Shown here piece by piece: positions 53,535 through 63,400 of a DNA stretch of 64,000 nt (its first letter is position 1; each line of letters starts with the position of its first letter). Under the pieces are notes generated by a model. It was given only the letters and a program-made list of their open reading frames with translations. It was not told the DNA's origin and searched no databases. Position numbers and translations under genes: made by a program. This stretch comes from Clostridiales bacterium (lineage in GTDB: Bacteria > Bacillota > Clostridia > Oscillospirales > Oscillospiraceae), in NCBI GenBank assembly GCA_029268065.1, contig JAJUHC010000013.1, positions 1-64,000 of the forward strand, read 5' to 3'.

Positions 53535-54563
53535 ATGAATATGTACAAATGGGTGGAAAAAATGATCAACGACGAAGAGACGAAGGCACTGCCGATCCTG
53601 TCGTTTCCGTCGGTTCAGCTTCTGTTCGTAACTGTGAGAGAATTGGTTTCGGACAGCAATCTGCAGGCACTCGGCATGAAGATGCTGGCGGACAAATACG
53701 ATATGCCGGCTTCTGTAAGCTTTATGGACCTTTCCGTTGAGGCTGAAGCCTTCGGTTCAAAGACCGTGTACGCCGCTGACGAGGTGCCCACCGTTCTGGG
53801 AAGCGTTGTGTCTACCCCGGCGGAGGCGGAGGCGCTGCGTGTTCCGGAGGTTGGGGAAGGGCGTACGGGAGTGTGCATCGAAGGCGTAAGAAAAGCCATG
53901 AAGCTCATAACCGACAGGCCTGTTTTTGCGGGCTGCATAGGCCCTTACTCACTGGCTGGAAGGCTGATGAACGTAAACGAAGTCATGATGTACTGCTATG
54001 ATGAGCCGAAGATGGTGCATGCCGTTCTGAGGAAGACAACCGACTTTCTTATAAAATATATACTGGAGTATAAGAAGATCGGGGCGCAGGGCGTAGTGCT
54101 TGCTGAGCCCCTCGCGGGGATGCTTTCGCCCGCCCTGATGCAGACATTTTCATCCGATTATGTAAAGGAAATTGTCGAAAAGACACAGGACAAGAACTTT
54201 ATAGTTATTTATCATAACTGCGGTTCAGATACAAACAGGCTGACGGAGGAGATAAAAAGCACGGGATGCATCGTTTACCACTTTGGCGATGCGGTGGATA
54301 TGAAGGAAATGCTGATGAAAATGCCGGCAGACTGCCTTATAATGGGAAATGTAAGTCCCTCAAAGGTTTTCCGTAACGGTACTCCGAGAATGGCGAGGAT
54401 TGCCACCATAAAGGTGCTGGAGAGCTGCCGCGGGCATAGAAACTTCGTGATATCCTCGGGCTGCGACATTCCTCCCCTTACAGAGTTTGAGAATATAGAC
54501 GCATTCTTTGAAACCGTAAAGTCATTCAACTACAAGAACATCTTGATGGATATGATCACCTGA
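53535..54563 (+). CDS. Uroporphyrinogen-decarboxylase-family methyltransferase (MtaA/CmuA type)
   Basis: 342 residues, start ATG 53535 (GGGGG upstream). The TIM-barrel protein has the zinc-site residues typical of methylcobamide methyltransferases: His-x-Cys in IVIYHNCGSDTNRL and a C-terminal Cys in FVISSGCDIPP; GCIGPYSLAGRLMNV is the family middle motif. Enzymes of this type move a methyl group between a corrinoid protein and a thiol or tetrahydrofolate. No corrinoid protein or MtaB/MtbB partner is in the window, so its acceptor must be elsewhere. Confidence 0.85.
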   Translation: MNMYKWVEKMINDEETKALPILSFPSVQLLFVTVRELVSDSNLQALGMKMLADKYDMPASVSFMDLSVEAEAFGSKTVYAADEVPTVLGSVVSTPAEAEALRVPEVGEGRTGVCIEGVRKAMKLITDRPVFAGCIGPYSLAGRLMNVNEVMMYCYDEPKMVHAVLRKTTDFLIKYILEYKKIGAQGVVLAEPLAGMLSPALMQTFSSDYVKEIVEKTQDKNFIVIYHNCGSDTNRLTEEIKSTGCIVYHFGDAVDMKEMLMKMPADCLIMGNVSPSKVFRNGTPRMARIATIKVLESCRGHRNFVISSGCDIPPLTEFENIDAFFETVKSFNYKNILMDMIT

Positions 54564-54598
54564 GCATTGGGGCCTCCGAAACCGGAGGCCCCAATGCT
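54563..54598. terminator. Bidirectional terminator between convergent genes
   Basis: A perfect 16-bp stem (54563-54578 with 54583-54598) capped by AAAC, ending in a short TCTT. It serves both the MtaA-like gene and the beta-propeller gene coming from the right. Confidence 0.75.
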
Positions 54599-54619
54599 TC
54601 TTGCGGCAAGATTGCAGTA

Positions 54620-56797
54620 TCAGAAGTTGATTTTCGAAATGGGAGAGTAATCCTTTATGCTGTAAGAGGATATTCCGTCCGCTGAAACAATATAGAAGCA
54701 GTCTCCTATATAAAGGCCGCGCATATTGTAACCGTACATCGCGCTCGAATCCGCGGAAACCGAAGCCTCCTGTTTAAATCCCTTCTCACGCGAGTAAGAG
54801 TAGACGAGGTATTTGCCGTCGGCGGGGAAGGCGATGATGTTTTTGGCCGCATCCACAAGTATAGCCTTGTGATTATAGCTTGCCTCGGAGTAATAGGTTC
54901 CCTCGATGACGAGCTTGCCTGTTTCCGCCACGTTCTTCGGATCGGAAATATCGAACATGGAAAGCTTCAGGTATCCGGCCTTTCCGCTTTCGGCGTCGGC
55001 GTCGCGTCCCAGCCCGAAAAGCAGACCGTCAGAATAAGGATGCAGATACTGTGAAAAGCCGGGAATTTTCAGTGCGCTGAGGATCCTGGGGTTTGCGGGA
55101 TCGGTAAGGTCTGCGGCAAAGAGAGGGTCAACCTGCCTGAAGGTCACAAAATACGCGATGTCGCCGCTGAACCTTGCCGAATAAACGCGTTCTCCGGGAG
55201 CAAGGTCCTCGATTTTGCCTGTAATTTTCAAGCTTGAATCCAAGGTATAGAGACTGTTGTACTGTTTGCTCTGGGAAACAGAGGACCATGCGGACTTGTC
55301 GGTCCCTCCGACGGTCACGGTATAGGAGTACACGGTTGTGACCATTCTGAAGCTGTTCCCGTGCTCATCCATGGAGAATTGATTCAATACCGAGCCCGGA
55401 ACTGTGCCTTCGGCCTCGAGCGATATGCTTCCGGCCTTCAGGGAAAAACGGTAAAGCTTTGTGGCGCCGGTGTAGGTGCTGCCATCCGTTATGCCTGAAT
55501 ATGCGGTTACATAGAGGTTTGACCTGCTTGCGTAAACCTGGCTGCCGTAGCCGAGCACCGCCTTGTTGGAAACGAGACTTCCGGAGCCTGCAGTATCAAT
55601 ACCTGTAACAATAAGATACTGAGCGGAGCCGCTGCTTTTTTCAGGGTCTATGCCTACCGAAATGTCGCCTTTGGCGATGAGCGAGCCCTCTGTGCCGCAG
55701 TACACCTGAGGGACGAAGGTCTCGGGGCGCTCCCTGACTATTTCTCCGTAAACGCTTTTGTTGGAGATGAGGTACAAAACGCCGTCCACCATTCTTGTTG
55801 ATACAAAAGACCCGTCCTGAGAAAAGGAATTGAGGAGTCTGGGGGAACTCTTGTCGCTGATATCGTAAATATCGGCGGATACAAAGGGCTTTGAATAAGG
55901 CGGACGGATTGAAGGGGCGATAGTTTTGGAATCCGCAGAAGCTTCGGGCGCGGCAGTCATGATATGGTAATCATAGCTGTTTCTGAGAACGATGAGGCGG
56001 TCGCCGGAAACATACATCTCGAAAGCGCTGCTCGACCGTCCGCCGTCTCCGTCCTTTACGCTCCGTGGGAATTGGGAGACGACGGTAAGGGCTCCGTTCT
56101 CAGCTTTGACAATGCTGAGCTTTTCGGACGAAAGCGTGTATATATATTCTCCATCGGTTTTTACTATGTCCGATTCCTGAACGCCTTCTACCTGGATGTT
56201 TGTGTCCGAATAGCCCTGGGAGGAAGCGGCGTCGGCCGCCGGAGCAGCCGCTTTGTTTGACGATTCTGCGCCGCTGGAGGCATATGCCCGCACAGTACTC
56301 TTTTTTTGAAGCTTGGATATTATATTGTACAGTTCGGAATAGTCGCCGCCGCTTGATGAGGCCGGTGCAGGCGATGGGGCCGGCGCCGGCGATGAAGACG
56401 CCTCGGGCGGCGAAGACAGCTCGGACGATGAATGCGAAAGGCTGGAGCTCTGCTCCGGGGAGGGGGCTGCGGAGGGCGCCGTGACATCCGACATCGGAGT
56501 TTCGGCGGAGGGCAGCGTTCCGGTGAAGTTACCGGGGGAAGGCGCGCCCTGCGCCGGCGCGGCGGCAAGGGAACTGTTCCTGCCGCTCTGAATTTGCTTT
56601 GACAGCGGTATGGAGATCGCCGCAATAAGCAAAAAGCAGGCGGCGAAGGGGATGAGCTTCCTGAAATTAAACGGGGATGAACTCCGTTGAGCGGGTTTCG
56701 AGGTCATGACGTTCAGCAAATTAACGACAGAGTTCCGGGATGGACTTACCCTGTCCATTCCGGCTTTGTATTCATTTTTCCAGTCTTCATTTAACAT
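54620..56797 (-). CDS. Membrane-anchored beta-propeller protein (possible anti-sigma partner)
   Basis: 725 residues. Residues 1-46 are cytoplasmic (MLNEDWKNEYKAGMDRVSPS, then NSVVNLLNVM), followed by one helix (about 47-66, KLIPFAACFLLIAAISIPLS). A long Ser/Pro/Ala-rich linker (67-190) precedes the Beta_propel domain: TNIQVEGVQESDIVKTDGEY starts it, then repeats such as VSADIYDISDKSSPRLLNSF and TYFVTFRQVDPL-like blades up to MRGLYIGDCFYIVSADGISS. It overlaps the ECF sigma gene by 11 bp, so a role as the sigma's membrane anti-sigma or target is likely but unproven. Confidence 0.85.
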   Translation of the reverse strand: MLNEDWKNEYKAGMDRVSPSRNSVVNLLNVMTSKPAQRSSSPFNFRKLIPFAACFLLIAAISIPLSKQIQSGRNSSLAAAPAQGAPSPGNFTGTLPSAETPMSDVTAPSAAPSPEQSSSLSHSSSELSSPPEASSSPAPAPSPAPASSSGGDYSELYNIISKLQKKSTVRAYASSGAESSNKAAAPAADAASSQGYSDTNIQVEGVQESDIVKTDGEYIYTLSSEKLSIVKAENGALTVVSQFPRSVKDGDGGRSSSAFEMYVSGDRLIVLRNSYDYHIMTAAPEASADSKTIAPSIRPPYSKPFVSADIYDISDKSSPRLLNSFSQDGSFVSTRMVDGVLYLISNKSVYGEIVRERPETFVPQVYCGTEGSLIAKGDISVGIDPEKSSGSAQYLIVTGIDTAGSGSLVSNKAVLGYGSQVYASRSNLYVTAYSGITDGSTYTGATKLYRFSLKAGSISLEAEGTVPGSVLNQFSMDEHGNSFRMVTTVYSYTVTVGGTDKSAWSSVSQSKQYNSLYTLDSSLKITGKIEDLAPGERVYSARFSGDIAYFVTFRQVDPLFAADLTDPANPRILSALKIPGFSQYLHPYSDGLLFGLGRDADAESGKAGYLKLSMFDISDPKNVAETGKLVIEGTYYSEASYNHKAILVDAAKNIIAFPADGKYLVYSYSREKGFKQEASVSADSSAMYGYNMRGLYIGDCFYIVSADGISSYSIKDYSPISKINF

Positions 56798-57296
56798 GGT
56801 AATCTCCTTTCAGCTTCTGCTCAAGCGCAGCCCTTGCCCTGAAAAGATGGGACTTGACCGTTGATTCAGGCATTCCGCTTGTTTCGGAAATTTCCTTGAT
56901 AGAAAGGTCCTCGTAATAATACAGGTGAACGCAGAGGCGCTGCTTGGGAGGAAGAGACATAACCGCTTCAAACACGGGCAGTTGGGAACCGTTCGGTTCA
57001 TCGTCGCCCGCGAGATCTCCGCAGTCTTCGATAGGGATGATTTTACGACGCCATGCGGAGCTGTGAAACGACTTGCTGCAATTCACCGCGACACGCAGGA
57101 ACCAGGCTTTTTCATGCTCGGGAGAGGAAAATGAGCGCAGCTTCTTAAGGTACCGGAGAAATACTTCCTGCATAATATCCTCGGCGTCATGTCTGTTGCC
57201 CGTATAGGAATATGCGACGCGGTACACGGCGGATGAGTATTTTTGGATTAGCGTTCCCGGGTCGGCCGACTCGGCTAATTTTATTTCCTCGTTCAT
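56787..57296 (-). CDS. ECF-type RNA polymerase sigma factor
   Basis: 169 residues from ATG 57296 (GAGGATG upstream; a longer frame begins at 57350). Region 2: YSSAVYRVAYSYTGNRHDAE, DIMQEVFLRYLKKLRS, EKAWFLRVAVNCSKS. Region 4: FEAVMSLPPKQRLCVHLYYY, EDLSIKEISETSGMPESTVK, SHLFRARAALEQKLKG. It is the first gene of a two-gene unit with the beta-propeller protein and faces the NRPS across about 200 bp. I cannot define the promoter it recognises. Confidence 0.9.
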   Translation of the reverse strand: MNEEIKLAESADPGTLIQKYSSAVYRVAYSYTGNRHDAEDIMQEVFLRYLKKLRSFSSPEHEKAWFLRVAVNCSKSFHSSAWRRKIIPIEDCGDLAGDDEPNGSQLPVFEAVMSLPPKQRLCVHLYYYEDLSIKEISETSGMPESTVKSHLFRARAALEQKLKGDYHVK

Positions 57297-57497
57297 AAAA
57301 TCATCCTCACATCTAATACCTTCCGTATATGTAAAAGGTTGCAGCGGCATGGAATACTATAAAAAAATGCTGATGTAAAATATTGTAACATCTATGTCAA
57401 TATTAGAATTAATTATTGATTTTTGAAGATTATTACTATACAATTAGGCTTGTCTGAGTATTATTTTCCTTTAAAATGCTTTGGGGATGTGGGCATC

Positions 57498-60400
57498 TTG
57501 ATTGATATGGCAGGGGCGCCCGGAGAGCTGTTTCCGCTTTCTTCAAACCAGAAAAACATCTGGGATCTGGAAAGGACCTTTTCCGGGAAATCTATCAATT
57601 CTATAAGTTCAACCATACGCTTTAAAGGCAAAATCGACTTTCTGCTTATGGAAAAAGCACTCAACCAGGTGCTTTTAAACGATATTTCGCTTCGCACTCA
57701 GCTTACAATCAAAGAAGGCGGACCTTGTCAGTACCATGTTCCCTATAAGGAGTCTCGTTTTCCTTTGATCGACCTCTCAATGGCCGATGAAGACGGGATA
57801 AAAAGTTGGGAAGAAGCCGTCACAAGGGAAGCCCTTAATTTTTATGATTCTCCGCTTTACAGGTTCATTCTTATGAAGATCAGGGATGACACGGCGGGGA
57901 TTCTTGTAATTACGCACCATATAATCTCCGACGGCTGGACCCAGGTTTCGCTCTGCAACCGGATAGGACGGGCATATATAGATCTCGCCGCGGGGAGGAA
58001 AAGCGAAGCTGAAACGCTGCCCAGCTATGCTCTTTTCGTAGAGGAAGAGCGCAGATATCTTATGTCGGCGGCCTGTGAGAGGGACGAGGAATACTGGAAA
58101 GGTATAACCGGAAAGGAAAGCGAGCCGGTCTCGCTGAAAAGCGCCAGAGGCTCCTTCATATCTCCCGTAGGAAAGCAAAGGAGTTTCGAGCTGCCTGAGT
58201 GGCTCAACGACGCCGTGTACTCCTATTGCTCTCAAAACAGGATAGCGCCGTTTCTTGTTTTTTATATGGCGCTCGCAGCGTATCTGAAGCGGCGGGGGGC
58301 CGGCGACAGGTTTACGGTAGGCGTTCCTGTTTTTAACCGCTCCAACCATATTTTCAGAAAAACCACGGGGATGTTTGTGAGCACCGTTCCGTTTTGCACT
58401 GAAATATCTGAGGAATGGAGCTTTGACGAATTCAGGGAGCGTCTTGCGGAAAGCTGGCTTGAGCTTCTCCGCCACCAGCGCTTTCCTCTTGAGAGGATAA
58501 GGGCGCTTTCAAATTCGGAAACTCCTCTTTTCAATATAATGCTTTCCTATCAGGATAGCAAGGTTTTAAAAAGCGATTGCGAGCGGATAGATTTTTCAGG
58601 TGTGTGGCACTACGGCGGCTACCAGGCGGAGCAGCTTTGCATACATATAATGAATCTTGAGGATAACCGCCGATATTCGGTTAACTATGAATATCTCGTG
58701 CAGTTTTTTCACGACAGTGAAATAGAAAGGCTGCATTCCTCCATCTGTCATATTTTAGGCGCGGCGCTGAGATCGCCAATGAAACCCCTGGCCGAGCTTC
58801 CGATAACTGCGCCGGAGGAACACAGGCGCGTAGTTTACGATTTCAACGGTACGAACAAACCCTTTTCGTATGTTAATCCGTATGAAATGCTTGTCTCAAA
58901 CTCGTTGGAGCACCCGGACCGCCCGGCGCTGATTTATAAGGGCGATACTATCTCTTACGCCGAGCTCATAAGGCGGGCGGGCAGGGTCGCCGCTGCTCTG
59001 GGAGCTGACGGCGGGCTTTTCGCGACTCTTCTCCCAAGGAGCCCGGAGCTGTATTCGGCTATCGCCGGCATCATGCAGGCCGGGGCGGCATGGTTAATAA
59101 TTTCACCCGATACGCCATACGGAAGAATATTGGAGATTCTGAATCAGAGCGGCGCGAATGCCCTGATTTCGGAGCGTGACGTCATTGAATGCATAGACGG
59201 GCTTAGCGGACTGAGCCTGCCCCTGATCGATATGGGCGCCCTGCCTCCGGCGACGGACACCGTAATTCCCTCTGAACCCGAAGGACTTGCCTACGTCGTG
59301 TATACCTCCGGCAGCACCGGAAGACCGAAGGGCGTCGAGATCACCAGAAAAAACCTGTTGAACTTTTCGCTCGGAGCGGCTCCGCTTTTTCCGGACTCCC
59401 CGATACTCTCCCTGTGCAGCATAGGTTTTGACGCCTTCATACTTGAAAGCGCGGCCGCGATGCTGTGCGGAAAAACGGTTGTGCTGCCCGATGATTCCGA
59501 TCAGGAGGACCCCGCGAGACTCGCCGCACTTATAAAAAGGTACTCGGTAGGTTTTATGGCGATAACCCCGTCCAGACTGGCGGCATACTTAAGGAACCGC
59601 GCGTTTGCAGACAGCCTTTTGGGGGTTAGATCCATAATATGCGGAGGCGAGGCCTTCCCGCAGGAGCTGCTGCGGAACATCCTTCAATTCACAAAAGCAG
59701 ATATTTACAACCAATACGGACCCTCAGAAACAACCGTTGGCGTCAGTTATGCAAGGCTGAACGACGCGCGGGCGATAACCGTGGGAAGGCCCATGGACAA
59801 TTGCCGCCTTTATGTGCTTGACGAAAAGCTGAATCCGCTGCCAGTGGGCGTATACGGCGAACTGTACGTCGGCGGAATGTGCGTCGGCAGGGGATACAGA
59901 GGGGAGCCTTCGCTTACCGCGCAGTCGTTCCTGAACAGTCCGTTCGAACCCGGGGAGAGGTTATACAAAACCGGCGACATAGCGGCATGGACGGAGGACG
60001 GCGAAATCGTGATCTCCGGCAGGCGGGATAGGCAGCTGAAGCTCCGCGGGCTCAGAATAGAACCGCAGGAGATATCCGAGTGCCTGTCAAAGCACCCGTT
60101 TGTGACTGACGCTGCCGTAAGGGTGGTTTCAAAAAACGATCAGCAGCTGCTTATCGCGTACTGCGTAACGTCGCGGCCCGTAGCAGAAACCGAGCTTCTC
60201 GCGTATGCCGCTTCCTATCTGCCCAGGTACATGATACCTGCGCGCGTCATGCTTATCGACGCAATCCCGCTGACTCCTAATGGAAAGACGGATGAGGCGG
60301 CTCTTCCGGAGCCTTCCGACGAAGAAGCCGTGAGCTGCGCCTCCACTCCCTTGCAGGAACAGCTTCTTTTAACATTCAGGAGCGTTTTGGAGAATCCGGG

Positions 60401-63400
60401 CATACACGCCGGCAGCGACTATTTCCTCTGTGGAGGCAACTCACTCAACGCCTTGGAGGCAATCGGCGAAATAGAGGAAAAAACGGGCATACGCCTTCGC
60501 GTTTCGGATCTTTATGCCTGCCGTACTGTCAGGAGGCTCGGAGAATATCTTTCGGGACTATGCCCGGAGTCGCCGTCAGGCCCGAAGCCCAGATACGCGC
60601 TCCCCGAGCTAAAAAAATACGAGCCTACGGATATGCAGAAGAACGTGTATGTCCAATCCTTTATGGACCCGACAAAAATCGCTTACAATATGCCGGGAGC
60701 TTTCAGGCTTGGCTTCAAGCCCGACATCGAGCGTCTTGAAAGCGCGTTTTCCGCGCTTATTGAGGGCGACGACAACTTCCGTACCTCGTTTGTGCGTGAG
60801 GGCGCGAGTATCGCCGCCGTTATCAGCGACAGCGCAGAGTTCAGGCTTGAGCTTCTGGGCGGGAGCAGGGAAGAGGTCTTTTCAGAATTTGTGCGGCCGT
60901 TCGAGCTTTCCAAGGCTCCGCTCATAAGGGCGGCGCTGTGGGAGGATGAATACGGCGGCTGGTTCATGCTTATAGATTGCCATCATATAATCTGCGACGG
61001 CGTAAGCACGCCGCTGATACTTGAGCGCCTTAACAGAATCTACATGGGGGAAGCCTGTTCCGTACCTCTTACCTATAAGCACTACGCCTTTTATCAAAGG
61101 AACGACGGCGAAAGCAATAAAACGGCGGAAGAGTACTGGCTTGGCGTGCTTCAGCCGCTGCCGGAGCCTTTGGATATTCCCTTGGATTCCGCGCGCCCGG
61201 CGGTTTTCGACTACAACGGCTCGCATCTGAGCTTTTCCGTCAATCAGGGAATCGCGGCGCGGATTGACGCCTTCTGTGAAAAACACGGGCTCACGCCCTA
61301 TATGTTCATGCTGGGAGCCTTCGGGATACTCGTTTCCAAAGCTTCCCGGCAAAGGGACCTTGTTGTCGGCATACCTGTCTCGGCCAGAAACCGTCCCGAG
61401 CTGCTGAAGGTATGTGGGATATTTATAAATACCCTTCCCGTAAGGCTGCGGCCGGAAGGGGACATTCTGGCTTACCTCGAGGGCGTCAGGGAAGCCGTCG
61501 TCGGAGCGCTGGACCACCCCGTTCTTCCGCTCGATTCAATCATATCCAGGCTTAACATCCAGCGGAGCCTGTCCAGAAATCCGCTGTATCAGATATTGTT
61601 CTCGATGCGTCCATTGGACGCGGGCTCCTTCACCTTCGGCGGGGAGAGGCTCGAATACATACCTGTTCCGACACGGACTTCAAAGCTCGACCTGTCCTTC
61701 GAAGCCGCAAGAGAAGGGGAAGGATACACGATTTTCGCGGAGTACTGCGCTTCCTTGTTCAGCGAAGAAACGATAAGGCTGTACGGGCGCACCTTTATAA
61801 GCATAATTGAGGAAATGCTGGTTGGAGAGGCATTGTCAGTCGAGGATATCAGCGCGCTCTCGGCCGAAGATAAAAAGAGATTTATCTACGGACCCGGCAG
61901 CGTCTCCGTGGCTTTCGACGATATGCCGATCAACCGGATAATCAAAAGTACCGCCCTCGAAAATCCGGATAAAACCGCCGTCATATGGCACGATGAGAAA
62001 ACGACGTACAGGGAGCTCGATGAAAGGTCGGACGCCGTCGCCGCCCTGCTGATAAGTAAGGGCGTCGTCCGCGGCGACCGTGTGGGGCTTTCATGCATGC
62101 GCACGCCGGATCTTCTGGCCTCCATGCTGGGAATACTGAAGGCGGGAGCGGCCTACGTGCCGTTTTTGACCGATTATCCGGCAGAACGCATAAAGTATAT
62201 GCTTGCAACCGCGGGAGCGCGTCTGCTGCTTTCGGACGAAAGCTGCCGAAACGCACTGCCGTCGGAGCTGTCCTGTCCTGTGGCAACGCTTTCGCAGTGC
62301 GAAGGGGCGGAAGCTCCTGAGTGTTATCAGGAAACGGCGGACCCTATGTACGTCCTGTTCACCTCGGGCTCGACAGGGCAGCCAAAGGGCGTTCAGGTTC
62401 CGCACAGGGCGATAGCCAATCTGCTGGGTTCCGTAAGGGAGCTGATGAGACCGCATAAGGGTCCGGTATTGTGTACGACGAACGTGACCTTTGACATTTT
62501 TGTTACGGAGAGCCTCCTTGCGCTTGCGCAGGGACTTTGCGTAGTGCTCGCGGACGAAGAGGAAATGATGCTTCCGTGGAAGACCGCGGAGCTTATAAGA
62601 AAACATCACACAACCATAGCGCAGTTCACGCCCTCGAGGCTCCAGATGTGTTTGAGCAACGACGCCTTTGCCGCCGCGGCGGATAATATAGAGTTCGTGA
62701 TACTCGTGGGCGAGGCCGTGACGCCACAGCTCGTTGAAAAGTTCAAAAAGCACAGCAGAGGAAGATTTGTGAATATGTACGGCCCTACCGAGGCGGCCGT
62801 CTACGTTACGCAGGGGGAGCTGAGCGCGGGAGAAGCCGTGAATATCGGCGTTCCGCTTAACAACTGCCGCATTTATGTTCTGGACGAGAGAAGGAAACCG
62901 GTAATGCCGACCGCGAGGGGGGAGCTCTACCTTGCCGGAACCTGTCTGGCCGACGGATATGTTTCAAGACCGGACCTCACCGACGCGGTTTTCGTGCCTG
63001 ACCCGTTTTTCGAGGGTCAGAAGATGTACAAAAGCGGCGACAGCGGCAGGCTGCGTTCGGACGGCGTACTGGAATGCTTCGGCAGGCTGGATTCTCAGAT
63101 AAAAATAAACGGAAACAGGGTGGAGCTTGACGAGATAAACCTCGCTATGCTGAACGCGGGGGCAAAGCAGGCGGCCACGGTGGCAATAAGGAATTCCGAC
63201 CAGTCTACGAGCCTTTACGGCTTCGTTTCGCCCGAAAGCATAGACATTCACGAGCTGAAAAGGAGAATAGGCAAAACCCTGCTCCCGTACATGATTCCTG
63301 TTCAAATCATAAAGATGGAGCGACTGCCCTATAATCCGAGCGGCAAAATAGATTTTCCCGCGCTGAAAAACATGATCTCGTCGCAGAAAGAGCCGCAGAT

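Noticed and set aside
57777-58534. Minus-strand frames in the first condensation domain
   Set aside because: They are shadows of the NRPS frame, which is open on the + strand through all domains.
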